Shown here: positions 8,058-17,700 of the stretch, in pieces
Layout: every line of letters starts with the position of its first letter
Numbering within the stretch: the first letter of the stretch is position 1
IMG/VR virus record: IMGVR_UViG_3300037508_001042
Coordinates: 1-31,030 of that record
DNA: 31,030 nucleotides
Source of the DNA: a virus
Direction: 5' to 3' (one strand)
Notes under the pieces: generated by a model
Told to the model about the DNA's origin: nothing
What the model saw: only the letters and a program-made list of their open reading frames with translations
Database searches by the model: none
Translations under genes and position numbers: made by a program

Positions 8058-8402
8058 ATGTCCCTAATTCGCAAGTGCCAACGCGAAACCCTAGTCCACT
8101 GGCCCCTAATCGGGTCTAAGCAGACCGGGGAACCTATCTGGGGCGCACCGCAGCAACTTACCTGTCGATGGGACGACTGTACCCGGGAAATCATCCAGGC
8201 TAACAATACCCGAGTGCTTTCTAAGGTTGAGCTAATCACCGAGATTTTACTTTCCCCCGGTGATCTCGTTCGTCGGGGCACGTTAGCGAATACCGCCTAC
8301 TGGGAAGACCCAAAACGCAACCAGGATGCTTACGAGGTCTTAAAAGTATGCGATACCCCGACCCTAAACTACCGGGAAAGGCTATACGAAGCTTATGCTT
8401 AG
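8058..8402 (+). CDS. Putative head-tail stopper/head closure protein (114 aa)
   Basis: AAGGTGG lies just upstream of the ATG. The protein is beta-rich with conserved-looking text QLTCRWDDCTREIIQANN, DLVRRGTLAN and YEVLKVCDTPTLNYRERLY. The short beta-barrel pattern and the position between the adaptor-like and gp10-like genes fit head closure or stopper proteins of siphoviruses (SPP1 gp16 type), which plug the portal after DNA packaging. Two Cys (WDDC and TC) are not an obvious metal site. Its stop overlaps the next gene's start by 8 bases. Confidence 0.55.
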   Translation: MSLIRKCQRETLVHWPLIGSKQTGEPIWGAPQQLTCRWDDCTREIIQANNTRVLSKVELITEILLSPGDLVRRGTLANTAYWEDPKRNQDAYEVLKVCDTPTLNYRERLYEAYA

Positions 8403-8826
8403 TTACAGGGCCAGGATATTCAACCTCGACAAGTTCAAGACTTCCTTCAGGAACTACGATAAAAACCTAGGAAAAGCATTCAAACCAGCAATGGAGAAGG
8501 CTTCTGAGGTTTATTTTGAGGCTGCCGACGAACTGGTCCCTATGGAAACCGGGGCACTTAGGCGATCCCGGGGCATAGTTCAACGAGGGAACGGTTGGAA
8601 AACTCAGACTTTCCTGGGTTACGGGTTTGAGATAATGGAACTGTACATCCGCGAAACCTCTGGTAGCCCAGAGATCAAAGTTCCAAAAGACTATGCCGTT
8701 TACCAGCACGAAGTCCCCATGAACCACATACTTGGAATTGACCATTTCCTAGAAGAAGGGCTGGATTATTACGGGCATTTGATCGTAGACGCAGTCTTTA
8801 CTGAACTAGCAAAGGTGAAAATATGA
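8395..8826 (+). CDS. HK97 gp10-like neck/tail completion protein (143 aa)
   Basis: The pattern VPMETGALRRSRGIVQ followed later by DYAVYQHE is the hallmark of the HK97 gp10-like family ('P.dTGaLr.S' and 'yA.yqe'), which functions at the head-tail junction or in tail completion. The length of 143 residues is normal for the family. It overlaps both neighbours (8 bases at the start, ATGA at the end), fitting coupled translation of the connector cassette. Confidence 0.75.
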   Translation: MLSYRARIFNLDKFKTSFRNYDKNLGKAFKPAMEKASEVYFEAADELVPMETGALRRSRGIVQRGNGWKTQTFLGYGFEIMELYIRETSGSPEIKVPKDYAVYQHEVPMNHILGIDHFLEEGLDYYGHLIVDAVFTELAKVKI

Positions 8827-9212
8827 CCCCCGGGCTAGCATTAGCAGAGTTGATACAAGCTACGGCTACGGTGGCGGGTTACGAAATCTTCATTAACCAC
8901 ATGCCGGATAAGCCGGATAACGCCATTCTGATCTACGAAGTCAACGGAGGGGTCTTAGAATCGCGTAAAATGGCTTCTGGCGAACGCGAGGAGCATCCGG
9001 CACTCAGGGTGCTGGTTAGGGGCGCGGACTCGTCTGCGAGGGACGTATTGCAGTCTATAGCGGACTTGGCAGACACTACCTACAAATTCAGCCTGTCGAA
9101 CGGGCAAGTTTTGCAGGTTATCACAAAATCTAATACAATAGGATTTGCAGGCCATGAGCCACAAACCCGCCGCTACGTTTACACCCAGAACTACCGATTG
9201 ACTTTGGAGTAA
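8823..9212 (+). CDS. Putative tail terminator protein (129 aa)
   Basis: The start overlaps the previous stop as ATGA. The protein begins with a helix (GLALAELIQATATVAGYEIF) and then beta strands (NAILIYEVNGG, EHPALRVLVRG, RRYVYTQNYRLTLE), with a helix SARDVLQSIADLAD between them. This alpha/beta layout is typical of minor capsid/tail terminator proteins that cap the tail tube. Its position directly before the tail tube gene supports that call. No catalytic motif is expected. Confidence 0.65.
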   Translation: MTPGLALAELIQATATVAGYEIFINHMPDKPDNAILIYEVNGGVLESRKMASGEREEHPALRVLVRGADSSARDVLQSIADLADTTYKFSLSNGQVLQVITKSNTIGFAGHEPQTRRYVYTQNYRLTLE

Positions 9213-9218
9213 TTTTCC

Positions 9219-9680
9219 ATGCCTAACTTGAAGGACGGTTTCAAAATCCTGATCGCGATCAACGGGATCAGCGGCCAATTCGAGGAAATCGAAGTAACCC
9301 CACCGTCGATGAGTTCCGGTGGCGGGATCGACCAAACCACGATGCGTAACAGCCGTTACCGAACGATGCTCGGTAAGGCCCTGATTACGCTCGAACCCGT
9401 ATCGATCAAAGTCGCATTTGACCCCAAAGTCATTGCACAGATGCACCAGTTCCTCGGAACCAACCGGCACGTTACCATTACGTTCCCGGACGGGTCTACC
9501 CTGGTATTCTATGCCATCATCAACTCCTTCACCTTCGATTCCTTCAAGGAAGGCGAACGGCCAGAAGGCACGTTGGAACTGGTTCCAAGCAATATGTCCA
9601 CGGCAGCAACGCCGGTCGAAACCGCTCCGGTCTTTGCTACCGGAACCACGGCTACGACCACCACGACCGCTGGTCCGTGA
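9219..9680 (+). CDS. Major tail tube protein with Thr-rich C-terminal tail (153 aa)
   Basis: GGAG seven bases after the previous coding end precedes the ATG. The body is beta-rich (FKILIAINGISGQFEEIEV, ALITLEPVSIKVAFD, HVTITFPDGSTLVFYAIIN, EGTLELVP), a typical tail tube monomer that stacks as hexameric rings around the tape measure. After LELVPSNM the last 25 residues become low complexity (ATGTTATTTTTAGP), unlike the folded core and like the linkers of the 1138-residue protein at 14706. The tail is probably exposed on the tube surface. A strong hairpin follows the gene. Confidence 0.75.
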   Translation: MPNLKDGFKILIAINGISGQFEEIEVTPPSMSSGGGIDQTTMRNSRYRTMLGKALITLEPVSIKVAFDPKVIAQMHQFLGTNRHVTITFPDGSTLVFYAIINSFTFDSFKEGERPEGTLELVPSNMSTAATPVETAPVFATGTTATTTTTAGP

Positions 9681-9711
9681 TCCACTTAGTAGGTTTGTTT
9701 TCCACGTTTAC

Positions 9712-9738
9712 TCAGGCGGCCTGCTAAGGGCCGCCTGA
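9712..9738 (+). terminator. Strong hairpin between tail tube and chaperone genes
   Basis: TCAGGCGGCC (9712-9721) pairs perfectly with GGCCGCCTGA (9729-9738) around a 7-base loop. The bases after it (TTCGC) are not U-rich, so it is not a full intrinsic terminator. It may slow transcription or protect the 3' end of the abundant tail tube message, so that the chaperone and tape measure genes are expressed less. Confidence 0.55.
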
Positions 9739-9755
9739 TTCGCAGAGGGTTGTAT

Positions 9756-10115
9756 ATGATTTCTGTTTCTGTCATTCGTAAGTCTATTCCTGTTTCCCTG
9801 GAGTCTGAGTCTGGGGTAAGTCAGTTCTACATCAAAGAAATGACTGGGGCGCAGCGAGATGAGTTTCTGGCAACGACCAACAAGAAGCTCAAAGTTGATC
9901 CAAACACCGGCGAAGTCGTCGGGATGAACGATTACAAGGGTATGTACAGCACCCTGTTGTCGTTCTGCCTGTACGATGCGGACGGGAAACTGGTTCCCGA
10001 GGCATCCATTCAGGCTTGGCCGGATTCGGCGCAACGTGTTTTGTTTGACGCGGCTAGCGTATTGAACGGGCTGAAAAAGAGCGAAGAAGCAGAAGAGAAC
10101 GCCGAAAAAAACTAA
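9756..10115 (+). CDS. Tail assembly chaperone, short form (gpG-like, 119 aa)
   Basis: The ATG at 9756 follows AGAGGG by a normal distance and is preferred to the TTG at 9750. The body has beta and helical elements (SQFYIKEMTGAQRDEFLA, YSTLLSFCLYDADGK) and a charged helical end (LKKSEEAEENAEKN). Its position between tail tube and tape measure is the standard place for the lambda gpG-type chaperone, which coats the tape measure during tail assembly. Near its end the gene carries a slippery heptamer, so a fraction of ribosomes makes the longer GT form. Confidence 0.8.
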   Translation: MISVSVIRKSIPVSLESESGVSQFYIKEMTGAQRDEFLATTNKKLKVDPNTGEVVGMNDYKGMYSTLLSFCLYDADGKLVPEASIQAWPDSAQRVLFDAASVLNGLKKSEEAEENAEKN

Positions 10116-10453
10116 CTCTCGAAAGCGAGGAGTTTCTTTGGTACGAACTCGCTTTCGAGCTTAAATGGCCCGTGTCGCTGGTTAAGCAACTTACCACGGT
10201 GTCTGAATTTGAAAAGTGGCAGTCTTACTTCCGATTGAAGCAGACGCTGCATGACAAATCAGACTGGTATGCTGCTCAAACGACATGGGCCATTTTTGCG
10301 TCTCAGGGCGCAAAGAAATTTAAGCCCAATGACTTTTTGCTGGAATTCAAGTTGCCCGAAACCGAGAAGAAAAAAGAACGAACCTGGGAACAAGAACGCG
10401 AGTTGTGGCTAGGTATGCTAGGCGTAAAGCAGGAATCTGACGATGTCAACTAG
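9756..10453 (+). CDS. Tail assembly chaperone GT form made by -1 frameshift (about 232 aa)
   Basis: Ribosomes slipping -1 on A AAA AAC (10106-10112) read past the 0-frame stop into an open frame. That frame begins LTLESEEFLWYELAFELKW and continues VSLVKQLTTVSEFEKW and on to a stop at 10451-10453. The downstream frame has no good separate start before position 10172 and reads as protein from the slip point. The product adds about 113 residues to the 119-residue G form, as in lambda gpGT. The T domain recruits tail tube subunits to the tape measure complex. The end overlaps the tape measure gene start by 11 bases. Confidence 0.88.
10106..10159 (+). promoter_or_regulatory. -1 programmed ribosomal frameshift signal (slippery site plus stem-loop)
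   Basis: The heptamer A_AAA_AAC lies in the 0 frame at 10106-10112, just before a TAA stop. After a 5-base spacer, CTCGAAAGCGAG (10118-10129) pairs perfectly with CTCGCTTTCGAG (10148-10159) across an 18-base loop. Canonical heptamer, short spacer and stable 12-bp stem are the standard parts of a -1 frameshift site. It links the two tail chaperone frames. Confidence 0.92.
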
Positions 10454-13334
10454 GCAGCTACCTCCCCTGTATGTGAAGCTACAGGGTGATAATAAGCACT
10501 ACAGCAAAATGATGGATGAGTCCATCAGAAAAGCTGAGAAGCTAGAAAAGACTCTTCAGAGAATTTCTAATCTCTCTAGTTCAATTCCTACCTCTGGCGG
10601 TAAGGGAGGATTTTTCGGAGGTATAGTAAATGCGATTGCTTCGCTGCGGAATCTATTTTCAAGAAGCGCATCGACTACCTCCACAAACACAGGAACAGGA
10701 ACAGGAACAGGAGGTAAGACGCGAGGGTCTTCAGAAGCCTCTATGCTTTTGGCACAGGGCAAAGCAGATGCAGCGAAAATAGAGGCCGCCGCAAAAGCCG
10801 CAGCAATTACGCAAGAAGCTGCCGCCCGTGCAGCAGCGACCGCAACGAAAGCTGCCGCCCGTGCAGCAGCGACTACACAGGAGTCTGCCGCCCGTGCAGC
10901 GGCAACTGCGACAAAGGCTGCTGCCCGTGCAGCGGCAACTGCAACAAAGGCTGCTGCCGATGCACACGCTACCAGAGTTAAGGCTGCTGCCGATGCACAT
11001 GCTACCAGAGTTAAGGCTGCGGCAACGGCACATGCTACCAGCGTTAAGGCTGCGGCAACGGCACATGCTACGAGAGTCAGAGCCGCTGCGGATGCCGCAG
11101 CAAGAAGAACGGTCGCAGCAGCAAGAGCGTATGCTGCCATATTAACTGCCGCCATAACAGCTAGTGCTAGAGCTACTGCGATACAAGCGAGAACCGCGAG
11201 AGATAATCTAGGCCATGCTGAACGAAATCGAAGAAGCGAAGAAGCTCATAGGCAGAAACTTCGGATAGCCGATGAGATACATCAGAAAAGAATGGCTAGT
11301 CGGTTTTACACAACCCATAAGCCTAGCAGCGGCGGTGGGCAGAATAGGTTTGGGGCAGGGATTGCCGAGCGTGCAGACATCTACATGCACATGAATGCCT
11401 TGAAAAACCTAGCAAGTACGGCAAACTCTTTGCTAGAAATCGGAACATCGTTCCGTGAAAACTCCGTAGCTATCGAAGTCTTTGTAGGCTCTGCGCAAAA
11501 AGCCGACTCGGTAATGAAAGAGATTCAAGAGTTCGCTATTAAGTCTCCTTACATGTTCGCTGATCTTGCCGGGGAAGCAAGAAATATGATGGCTTACGGA
11601 GTGAGTGCCGAGCAGACAATGGATGTGATGAAAAGCCTGGGCGATATCGCCGGGGGTAATTCTAGGCGATTCGGGCTGCTTTCTTACGCTATGTCACAAA
11701 TTGTTTCTGTAGGCAAGCTACAAGGAAACGAGTTACGCCAGCTTACCGAACAAGGGTTCAATCCGTTAAAGACCATTGCGGACAAAACCGGCATGAGCAT
11801 GGCAGAATTGTTTGAGGCTAAAGAGAAGGGGCTGATTACCTCCCAAATGGTCATTGATGCCTTAAAAATAGAAACATCAGAAGGCGGTCGATTTGCGGGT
11901 ACAATGAACCGCATGAGTAATGAACTCGGTGGTTTAATGAACCGGATTCGTGAAACTATTCAAACATCGATCCTTCTAAAAGTCTATAAGCTTTTAGAAG
12001 AGGATTTGAAACGGCTTGCCAGACGCACGTTGGAGTATATGGCGGCATTGGAAAAATGGATCGATGATAATCCCGAGCTAATCAAACAAATAGTCACTAT
12101 TGCCCGGTATGTGTTCGTAGGTGTAGCAGCTTTCCATGCTGCCGGTTTAGTAATTGCATTCGTAGTCTGGAACATAAGCGCATTATTAAGAGTGCTTTCT
12201 GTTCTTAGATTGATTGTGATGCCTATAGTGCTGCTGTTTCAGATTCTTCCTATGATACTAGGTCTAATAGCAAGCGCGTTCACATTCTTGTTAAGCCCGA
12301 TTGGGTTGGTTATCGTTGCGGTAACGGCTATTGCAGGAGCCTTTCTGTACTTTAGTGGGTATGGAGGGCAGGCGATAGATTACATATCAAGTAAGTGGGG
12401 CCAGATGTTTACTTGGTTCAAGGAAGTTTTCGGTGCAATAACCACAGCACTTATGTCCGGTCAATGGGCAGCGGCTGGTAAGATCGCTATGTTAGCGTTT
12501 GAAATGGCGATTCGTGTGCTTATGCAACCTGTTTATGACATTTGGGTCGATCTTTATAGCTTCATAGCCGAAGGAGGCGTATTAGCCGTAACAGGATTCA
12601 TGTCCGTATTTGGTTCTGTCTCTACCACTTTAATGACGGGTTTTGGCACGGCTATTACCTGGATTACGGGGGCGTGGGATTTAGCGGTCAACGCTATTGC
12701 CAAAAAATTACTTTGGCTTTACAGCATGTTTGACTGGAGCATCGACTACGAAGAAGGTGCTAAAATGATGGACAAAGAGGCTGCTCAGAGGGCCAAGCAG
12801 CGCCAAACAGAGTTAGACCAAGCAAACGCAAAACGTGCCCAAGACCTTGCTGCCGCTAACGCAGAGCGTGAGCGATTTGCGAAAGGCATGAGTGAAGGAA
12901 TACGAAATCAAGCAAACGAGGCTAAAGATTCTTATGGTAATAGAATAAACCAGCTTGATGCCGAGTTAAAAGCTACCATGGACGAGGTAAACCAAAAAGC
13001 GGCTAGTGAGCCGACATCCCCAGAAGGTATGCCTGTACCAGAAGCATACGAAGGATATGATTTTAGCGGTTTGAAAGGGGGCAAGGGCAAAGGCGCAGGT
13101 AGCGCTGATCTTACCGCATTCACCTATGACAGCGGTTCTTATCGATCAAAAATGGCAGAATACGCTTCTCGCGTAAAAGCCGAAGGCGCGGGAGCCAATC
13201 CACAGTTGAATGCTCAGTTGACTGCTAATAACATTCTTCTCAAGATTCTTGGGGCTTTGACTGGCGGCGGGACCACTCCACCCGATGCAAACAACACCAT
13301 CAGCCCTGCAAACCTAAATTCCGTAGGTGCGTAA
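10443..13334 (+). CDS. Tape measure protein (963 aa)
   Basis: This long protein directly follows the chaperone pair, as tape measures do, and sets tail length. Residues about 100-240 are an Ala-rich repetitive coiled coil, followed by a basic helical segment. Residues about 346-475 (VFVGSAQKADSVMKEIQEF, MMAYGVSAEQTMDVMKSLG, GNELRQLTEQGFNPLK) match the tape measure N-terminal domain family. A hydrophobic region of several helices lies at about 546-638, which could insert in the host membrane during DNA entry. The C-terminal part is again helical and charged. The start overlaps the GT frame by 11 bases. No peptidase domain is seen. Confidence 0.93.
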   Translation: MSTRQLPPLYVKLQGDNKHYSKMMDESIRKAEKLEKTLQRISNLSSSIPTSGGKGGFFGGIVNAIASLRNLFSRSASTTSTNTGTGTGTGGKTRGSSEASMLLAQGKADAAKIEAAAKAAAITQEAAARAAATATKAAARAAATTQESAARAAATATKAAARAAATATKAAADAHATRVKAAADAHATRVKAAATAHATSVKAAATAHATRVRAAADAAARRTVAAARAYAAILTAAITASARATAIQARTARDNLGHAERNRRSEEAHRQKLRIADEIHQKRMASRFYTTHKPSSGGGQNRFGAGIAERADIYMHMNALKNLASTANSLLEIGTSFRENSVAIEVFVGSAQKADSVMKEIQEFAIKSPYMFADLAGEARNMMAYGVSAEQTMDVMKSLGDIAGGNSRRFGLLSYAMSQIVSVGKLQGNELRQLTEQGFNPLKTIADKTGMSMAELFEAKEKGLITSQMVIDALKIETSEGGRFAGTMNRMSNELGGLMNRIRETIQTSILLKVYKLLEEDLKRLARRTLEYMAALEKWIDDNPELIKQIVTIARYVFVGVAAFHAAGLVIAFVVWNISALLRVLSVLRLIVMPIVLLFQILPMILGLIASAFTFLLSPIGLVIVAVTAIAGAFLYFSGYGGQAIDYISSKWGQMFTWFKEVFGAITTALMSGQWAAAGKIAMLAFEMAIRVLMQPVYDIWVDLYSFIAEGGVLAVTGFMSVFGSVSTTLMTGFGTAITWITGAWDLAVNAIAKKLLWLYSMFDWSIDYEEGAKMMDKEAAQRAKQRQTELDQANAKRAQDLAAANAERERFAKGMSEGIRNQANEAKDSYGNRINQLDAELKATMDEVNQKAASEPTSPEGMPVPEAYEGYDFSGLKGGKGKGAGSADLTAFTYDSGSYRSKMAEYASRVKAEGAGANPQLNAQLTANNILLKILGALTGGGTTPPDANNTISPANLNSVGA
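10818..11078 (+). repeat. Tandem 33-nt repeats coding an 11-residue coiled-coil unit
   Basis: Within the tape measure gene, 33-base units follow one another. The clearest are four copies at 10947-10979, 10980-11012, 11013-11045 and 11046-11078, each coding KAAADAHATRV or a close variant. Upstream, related units code AAARAAATATK from about 10818. An 11-residue period gives a hendecad coiled coil. Change in copy number would change tail length in fixed steps. Confidence 0.85.
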
Positions 13335-14269
13335 TGACAGCTATTTTGAGAGGTCTAAAAAACGTAGCCATGTCCCGCGATGATGAGGGGCATCGAACTT
13401 ACGAATGCACTTGGATATTCAATACCGACAGCCCACTGGACGGCCCGGAGACAGTGCTACAGGCTGTCAATATAATACTGCCCACGGGTTCTGTGTACAG
13501 CATAGACAACGACTACGATCCCTGGGCATTCTGCACCCCTAAGCTCTCGATCTCGCCACACCCAGGATACAGTGACGGGGACGTAGTGCAGTCGTGGCAG
13601 ATTACCAATCAGTACACTACTAAGCCCATGCAGCGGTGTAACTCGACACAGATCGAAAACCCGCTACTGGAGCCGTACACGCTGTCTGGGGACTTTGTGC
13701 ATGTCTCCCGGGAAATGAAGACTGACCGGTTTGGAAGGGCACTTCGGCACTCGAATCTGGAGCCTATTCTTGGACCGGAGGTCGAAGAAAAGGTAAGCTA
13801 TCCGTCCATCAGTATCAGTTTCAACAGTGCTGTCTTACCAGCGTCTACCTTCAACTTACTGATTAACAGAGTCAACGATGCGCCTTTGTGGGGGTTTCCG
13901 GCAAGGTGTGTCCGATTTACAGACTGCCGGTTTGAGAGAGTTCTGTACGGTACATGTTTTTACTACTACAAGATACAATACACGTTTGAGTGCAATCTGG
14001 ATACCTTTGATAAGAAGATACCGTCATACGGTCTGGCTAGGCTAAAAAACGGTGCTATTCCGTTTCTGCCGGGGTCTTACGAAATCCCCAAAGACGATAA
14101 CGGCGAGAACATGCCTCCTGTGTTTTTGGATTATATCGGCAGACCTGCTACCCCTGATGATGTGAATATCCTAGGCGCTCCGATACCAGGAAATACATAC
14201 ATTCAAACAGTTCAGATTGCGAAACAGGCAAATCTTTTACTCTTAGGAATCCCAACGGTGCTAATCTAA
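13334..14269 (+). CDS. Putative minor/distal tail protein (311 aa)
   Basis: The start overlaps the tape measure stop as TAATG. The protein is beta-rich with many aromatic residues and no repeats (TAILRGLKNVAMSRDDEG near the start, FYYYKIQYTFECNLDTFD around residues 214-231). It contains several Cys. No firm family is recognised. Genes directly after the tape measure usually encode distal tail or tail tip proteins, so a tail hub or tip role is inferred from position. The end overlaps the next gene by one base. Confidence 0.6.
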   Translation: MTAILRGLKNVAMSRDDEGHRTYECTWIFNTDSPLDGPETVLQAVNIILPTGSVYSIDNDYDPWAFCTPKLSISPHPGYSDGDVVQSWQITNQYTTKPMQRCNSTQIENPLLEPYTLSGDFVHVSREMKTDRFGRALRHSNLEPILGPEVEEKVSYPSISISFNSAVLPASTFNLLINRVNDAPLWGFPARCVRFTDCRFERVLYGTCFYYYKIQYTFECNLDTFDKKIPSYGLARLKNGAIPFLPGSYEIPKDDNGENMPPVFLDYIGRPATPDDVNILGAPIPGNTYIQTVQIAKQANLLLLGIPTVLI

Positions 14270-14712
14270 TGCTAAAGTCGAACGAAGAAATAGTCAAGAC
14301 GGTAGGTGAACCTAAAGAAGAAGACCGATTCACAGCAGTTTTCCAGGGGACTTATTTGGAGTGGGGTACGGGGAATATGGTCAATTCTAGATGGGCCTAC
14401 GACCGACTACGCCCATCGGTTGACTCCGCGATCCAGTCTGATACCCGAGTAAATCCCGCCAAGGAACAGAAACTGCTACTGCCCGAAGGAAGTTTTGAAA
14501 TTTTCCTGGGGCACAAAGAACTGGAAATCCTAGGTAGCGATCCCCTGATGGCCGAACAGCAAAAGGGCAATGTTATTGAGGTCTATCTTGATGGAAAGTT
14601 GCATGCAATCCTCCGGCCCGGTAGGATGTTGTTCGGGGAGTTTCCTGGGGTTATTACCGTTAAAGCCACCAAAGCAACCGCTATTCTGCACATGACCGCT
14701 TTCCCATGCTAG
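14269..14712 (+). CDS. Hypothetical tail-region protein (147 aa)
   Basis: The TAATG junction couples it to the gene before. The protein has beta segments (RFTAVFQGTYLEWGTGNMV, GSFEIFLGHKELEILG, NVIEVYLDGKLHAILRPG) that suggest a small globular beta domain. No family is recognised. Placed between two tail genes with overlaps on both sides (7 bases with the next), it is probably a tail tip or baseplate component. Confidence 0.6.
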   Translation: MLKSNEEIVKTVGEPKEEDRFTAVFQGTYLEWGTGNMVNSRWAYDRLRPSVDSAIQSDTRVNPAKEQKLLLPEGSFEIFLGHKELEILGSDPLMAEQQKGNVIEVYLDGKLHAILRPGRMLFGEFPGVITVKATKATAILHMTAFPC

Positions 14713-17700
14713 GCATCCACAAAGGTTATTTTCTATCTGATGCCGACCGCAAGCGCTTAGGGCGCGTTTTAGGGGCCGCTGAAAGCGCGCCGCCTGCGTC
14801 TATGATTGCGCCGAAAGCAGGGCATTTGTTTAGTGCAGCAGATACCTACTTCGCTTTACCGCCTTGTGAGACAGGTATCCCGGCGGGGTATCTTAGAGAT
14901 GGGTACGACTCTAGTAGCGACTCCTTCGGGGCTGCAAAGTGCTGTCTGTTTAAGTATGACCGCGAAAGCAAGCGTATCATTCAGTTGTTAGATGGCGTGG
15001 GAATCCCTACCAGAGCCATAGTCTACAACGAAACCGGGTGGACAGTCAACCATCTGGTAAAAATCACAAAACATAAGAACGGGACTTGGGTAGTAGACAA
15101 AGGCGATATTGAGCAATCAAGGATTTGGCTCGGATTAAAATCCACAACCACTACAGGCACAACTACCAGCACTACCCCAAGTCCTGTGAATCTTCCTTGC
15201 CAGGGATACTGTTTATGGACTGCGAACTCCGGCCTTGCTTGGGAAGGGCCGGTAGGCGGGTGCGAGAACAGAACTACCACAAGTACAACAACCACGACCG
15301 CCGCACCCCCACCTACGACAATCGGCCCTACCACAACTGGAACAACTACCACTACTACGGCAACCAGTACAACCGCTGCCCCTTGTCTGTCCGCAAAACC
15401 CACCTGCAAGCTTAAATGCGTAGCCGTAACTACGACAGCAGGCGCATGGCCCCCTGCTCCTTCAACCGGGTTGACTTATCAGTTAGAGAATCCAGGAGCA
15501 GATGGATGCTCATCTCCTTGCACTTGCTACGGGCAGGGCGATCCCTGCTTCACTTTGAATGCGTACATCGAGAGTCGTTGTATTTTCATGGTCACTACGA
15601 CCAGTACGACAACCACTACAGAGTCGCCTAGCAATCGCCAGAATCCCTGTTTCCAAGTTAATAAGTTTGCCCCTACAGCAAGTATCCCTGCAAATACATT
15701 TCGCGCTGCTAGGATGCAAGGCGGCCTAGGGCCGTGGCAGGTTTGCAAAGAATGTGATCCAGGTTACAGACCGTTGTACCCCATCGGTGCAAAACCTCCT
15801 GTTTTGCCTAACGAAAGCGCAACAGCGGTTTACCATCAGTCTAGCTGTGTATACGACCCATGTTCCTCTGATCTGCCTTTGCCCGGTGATTACCCAGTAG
15901 GTAAAGCGGTCTACAGGGCATTCAACTGGGACAATCTTCAAACAAACTGGCAAAACGCCTTAGAGTCTGCGGACTTTCTACGATTCGATCTGAATCCGGG
16001 ACCAAGACCACTGAGTAATGCGTTTTTATATGCTGAGGAGGATGGATGGGAGATTCAAGGGTTGCAGCTACCAGGATTTCAGAACAGTTTGAACACTGTT
16101 TCTGACCCGCCTGACCGCAATCCCTTAGCGTGGTACGCACCTAACTGGTCAATATGCCAGTCATGCCCTCCAGGAACTCGGCCAAAGTTGCCCCCTCCTC
16201 GTATGCTGCCAATGGACACCTCTTGGTGGATCAGTATGCGAAACTGGTTGATAGATGACGCACCGAATGACCCAGACTGGGGATATGGCGTATTGTGGGC
16301 AGATGGAGAACGATTTGCTAGCTGGGGGCGCAGGCATGGCAGACTGGATTACGCTGAATCTGGCTCTAGGCTATGGAAATGGGAAACCCCTTGTGTTCCG
16401 GGCTACGACTGTAACCTGTGCAATTTTGCGCCAGCATGGCGCGAGATGTACGAAGAGGATTTAACTGAAACCACCCCGGCCCCTACTACTACTTTTACGA
16501 CAACCACTACGACAATCGCGCCTTGCGGTTGCAGGCCGCCTGTACGTTGTCCTGATGTAGCAGGGATGTGTGTGAGAACTGAGTGCGTTCCAGGAGGCGC
16601 AGGTACGGAGTTAGAATGTCCAGCGCCCCCTCCGGAAGCAGAGATACCGACTTGTTTTGACGGGCGAAAATGGTGCATTTGTACCAGTTCTACATCTACC
16701 ACTGGAACAGGCACAACTACTACATCCGCGCCTTGCGGACAATGTACATGGACATATGTAAGCGTGCCGATTTCATCGTCACTTAACCAGTGGCAGATGA
16801 CGGAGAGGTGTGAGAATGCTCTTAATAGTTGCCACTGTACGTTGCCTCCTGTTCCTCCTGGTACACCGGGATGCCCAGGAGGAGGCTGCTCTGGCACACT
16901 CCCGCCTAATGCAAACTGCGGGGATACTTATTCGGTTCCTTGTGGTTTGCCTCCTACTACTAGCCCGCGTCCTCCTTGTAGTAGCTGTTCCGGTACTTGC
17001 ATTTTTTATTCAGTATTTAACTTCCCGGGTACTGAGTATATATGGCAAGAGATACCATGCTATGTGTATTTAGGTGAAGGACACGGCGACTGCTGTAAAC
17101 TTGGCCCCCCGGGATGCGATAATAGTCTAGTTTCTAGTTTTGCAAATTGTCGATGCTCCGTACCGTCTGACCCTCCGACTAATGTATGCCAGATCATTCA
17201 AACAAGTTGCGGATCAGGTTATGCAGAGTGCGCATGTTGTAACACCACAAGCTGTCAACGAAAATGCACTTATAAGGGCAACGGTTATGGTGGTTGGAAT
17301 AAATTTATTGATAACTGCCCTACCACTTGTCCTTGTCCGGGCGCACCATTAGCACAAAGCCTGTCTGATTGTGACATGATCAATTTTCAGTGCGGAGAGA
17401 TTGTACCTACTCGCACCTCGACCAGTACAACCACGGGCACGGGGACTACCACAAGCACTACCACCATTGGTCCTGGAGCCTGCTGCTACCCCTGGAACGC
17501 TGCTTGTGCTGTACAAAGCCAAGTAAGCTGTGTGTCGAGTGGCGGTTCATTCCAGGGTGCGGGCAGTGTGTGTTCTCCTAACCCGTGTCCAACAACAACC
17601 ACAACAGGAACTCCTTTAGGCCGTTGCTGCGTACCGCCTAATTCTTGGGGCTGGGGATGCGGAGATGGCTACTCTCAGTGGTACTGTACCTTTATCGGAG

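Noticed and set aside
8955-9470. Antisense frame of 171 codons across the tail terminator and tail tube genes
   Set aside because: It covers two well-supported plus-strand genes and their junction and has no supporting start signal.
10689-10712. Four ACAGGA hexamers in the tape measure gene as a binding-site array
   Set aside because: They simply encode a short Thr-Gly repeat in the linker and are in frame with the gene.
10556-11155. Long antisense open frame (199 codons) rich in Ala and Val opposite the tape measure repeats
   Set aside because: It is produced by the GC-rich Ala-coding repeat on the plus strand; composition is low complexity and there is no ribosome binding site or neighbour in that direction.
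15023-15409. Antisense open frame with long Val runs opposite the Thr-rich linkers
   Set aside because: Val runs are the mirror of Thr codons (ACN gives GTN-type reading). This is a shadow of the real gene.
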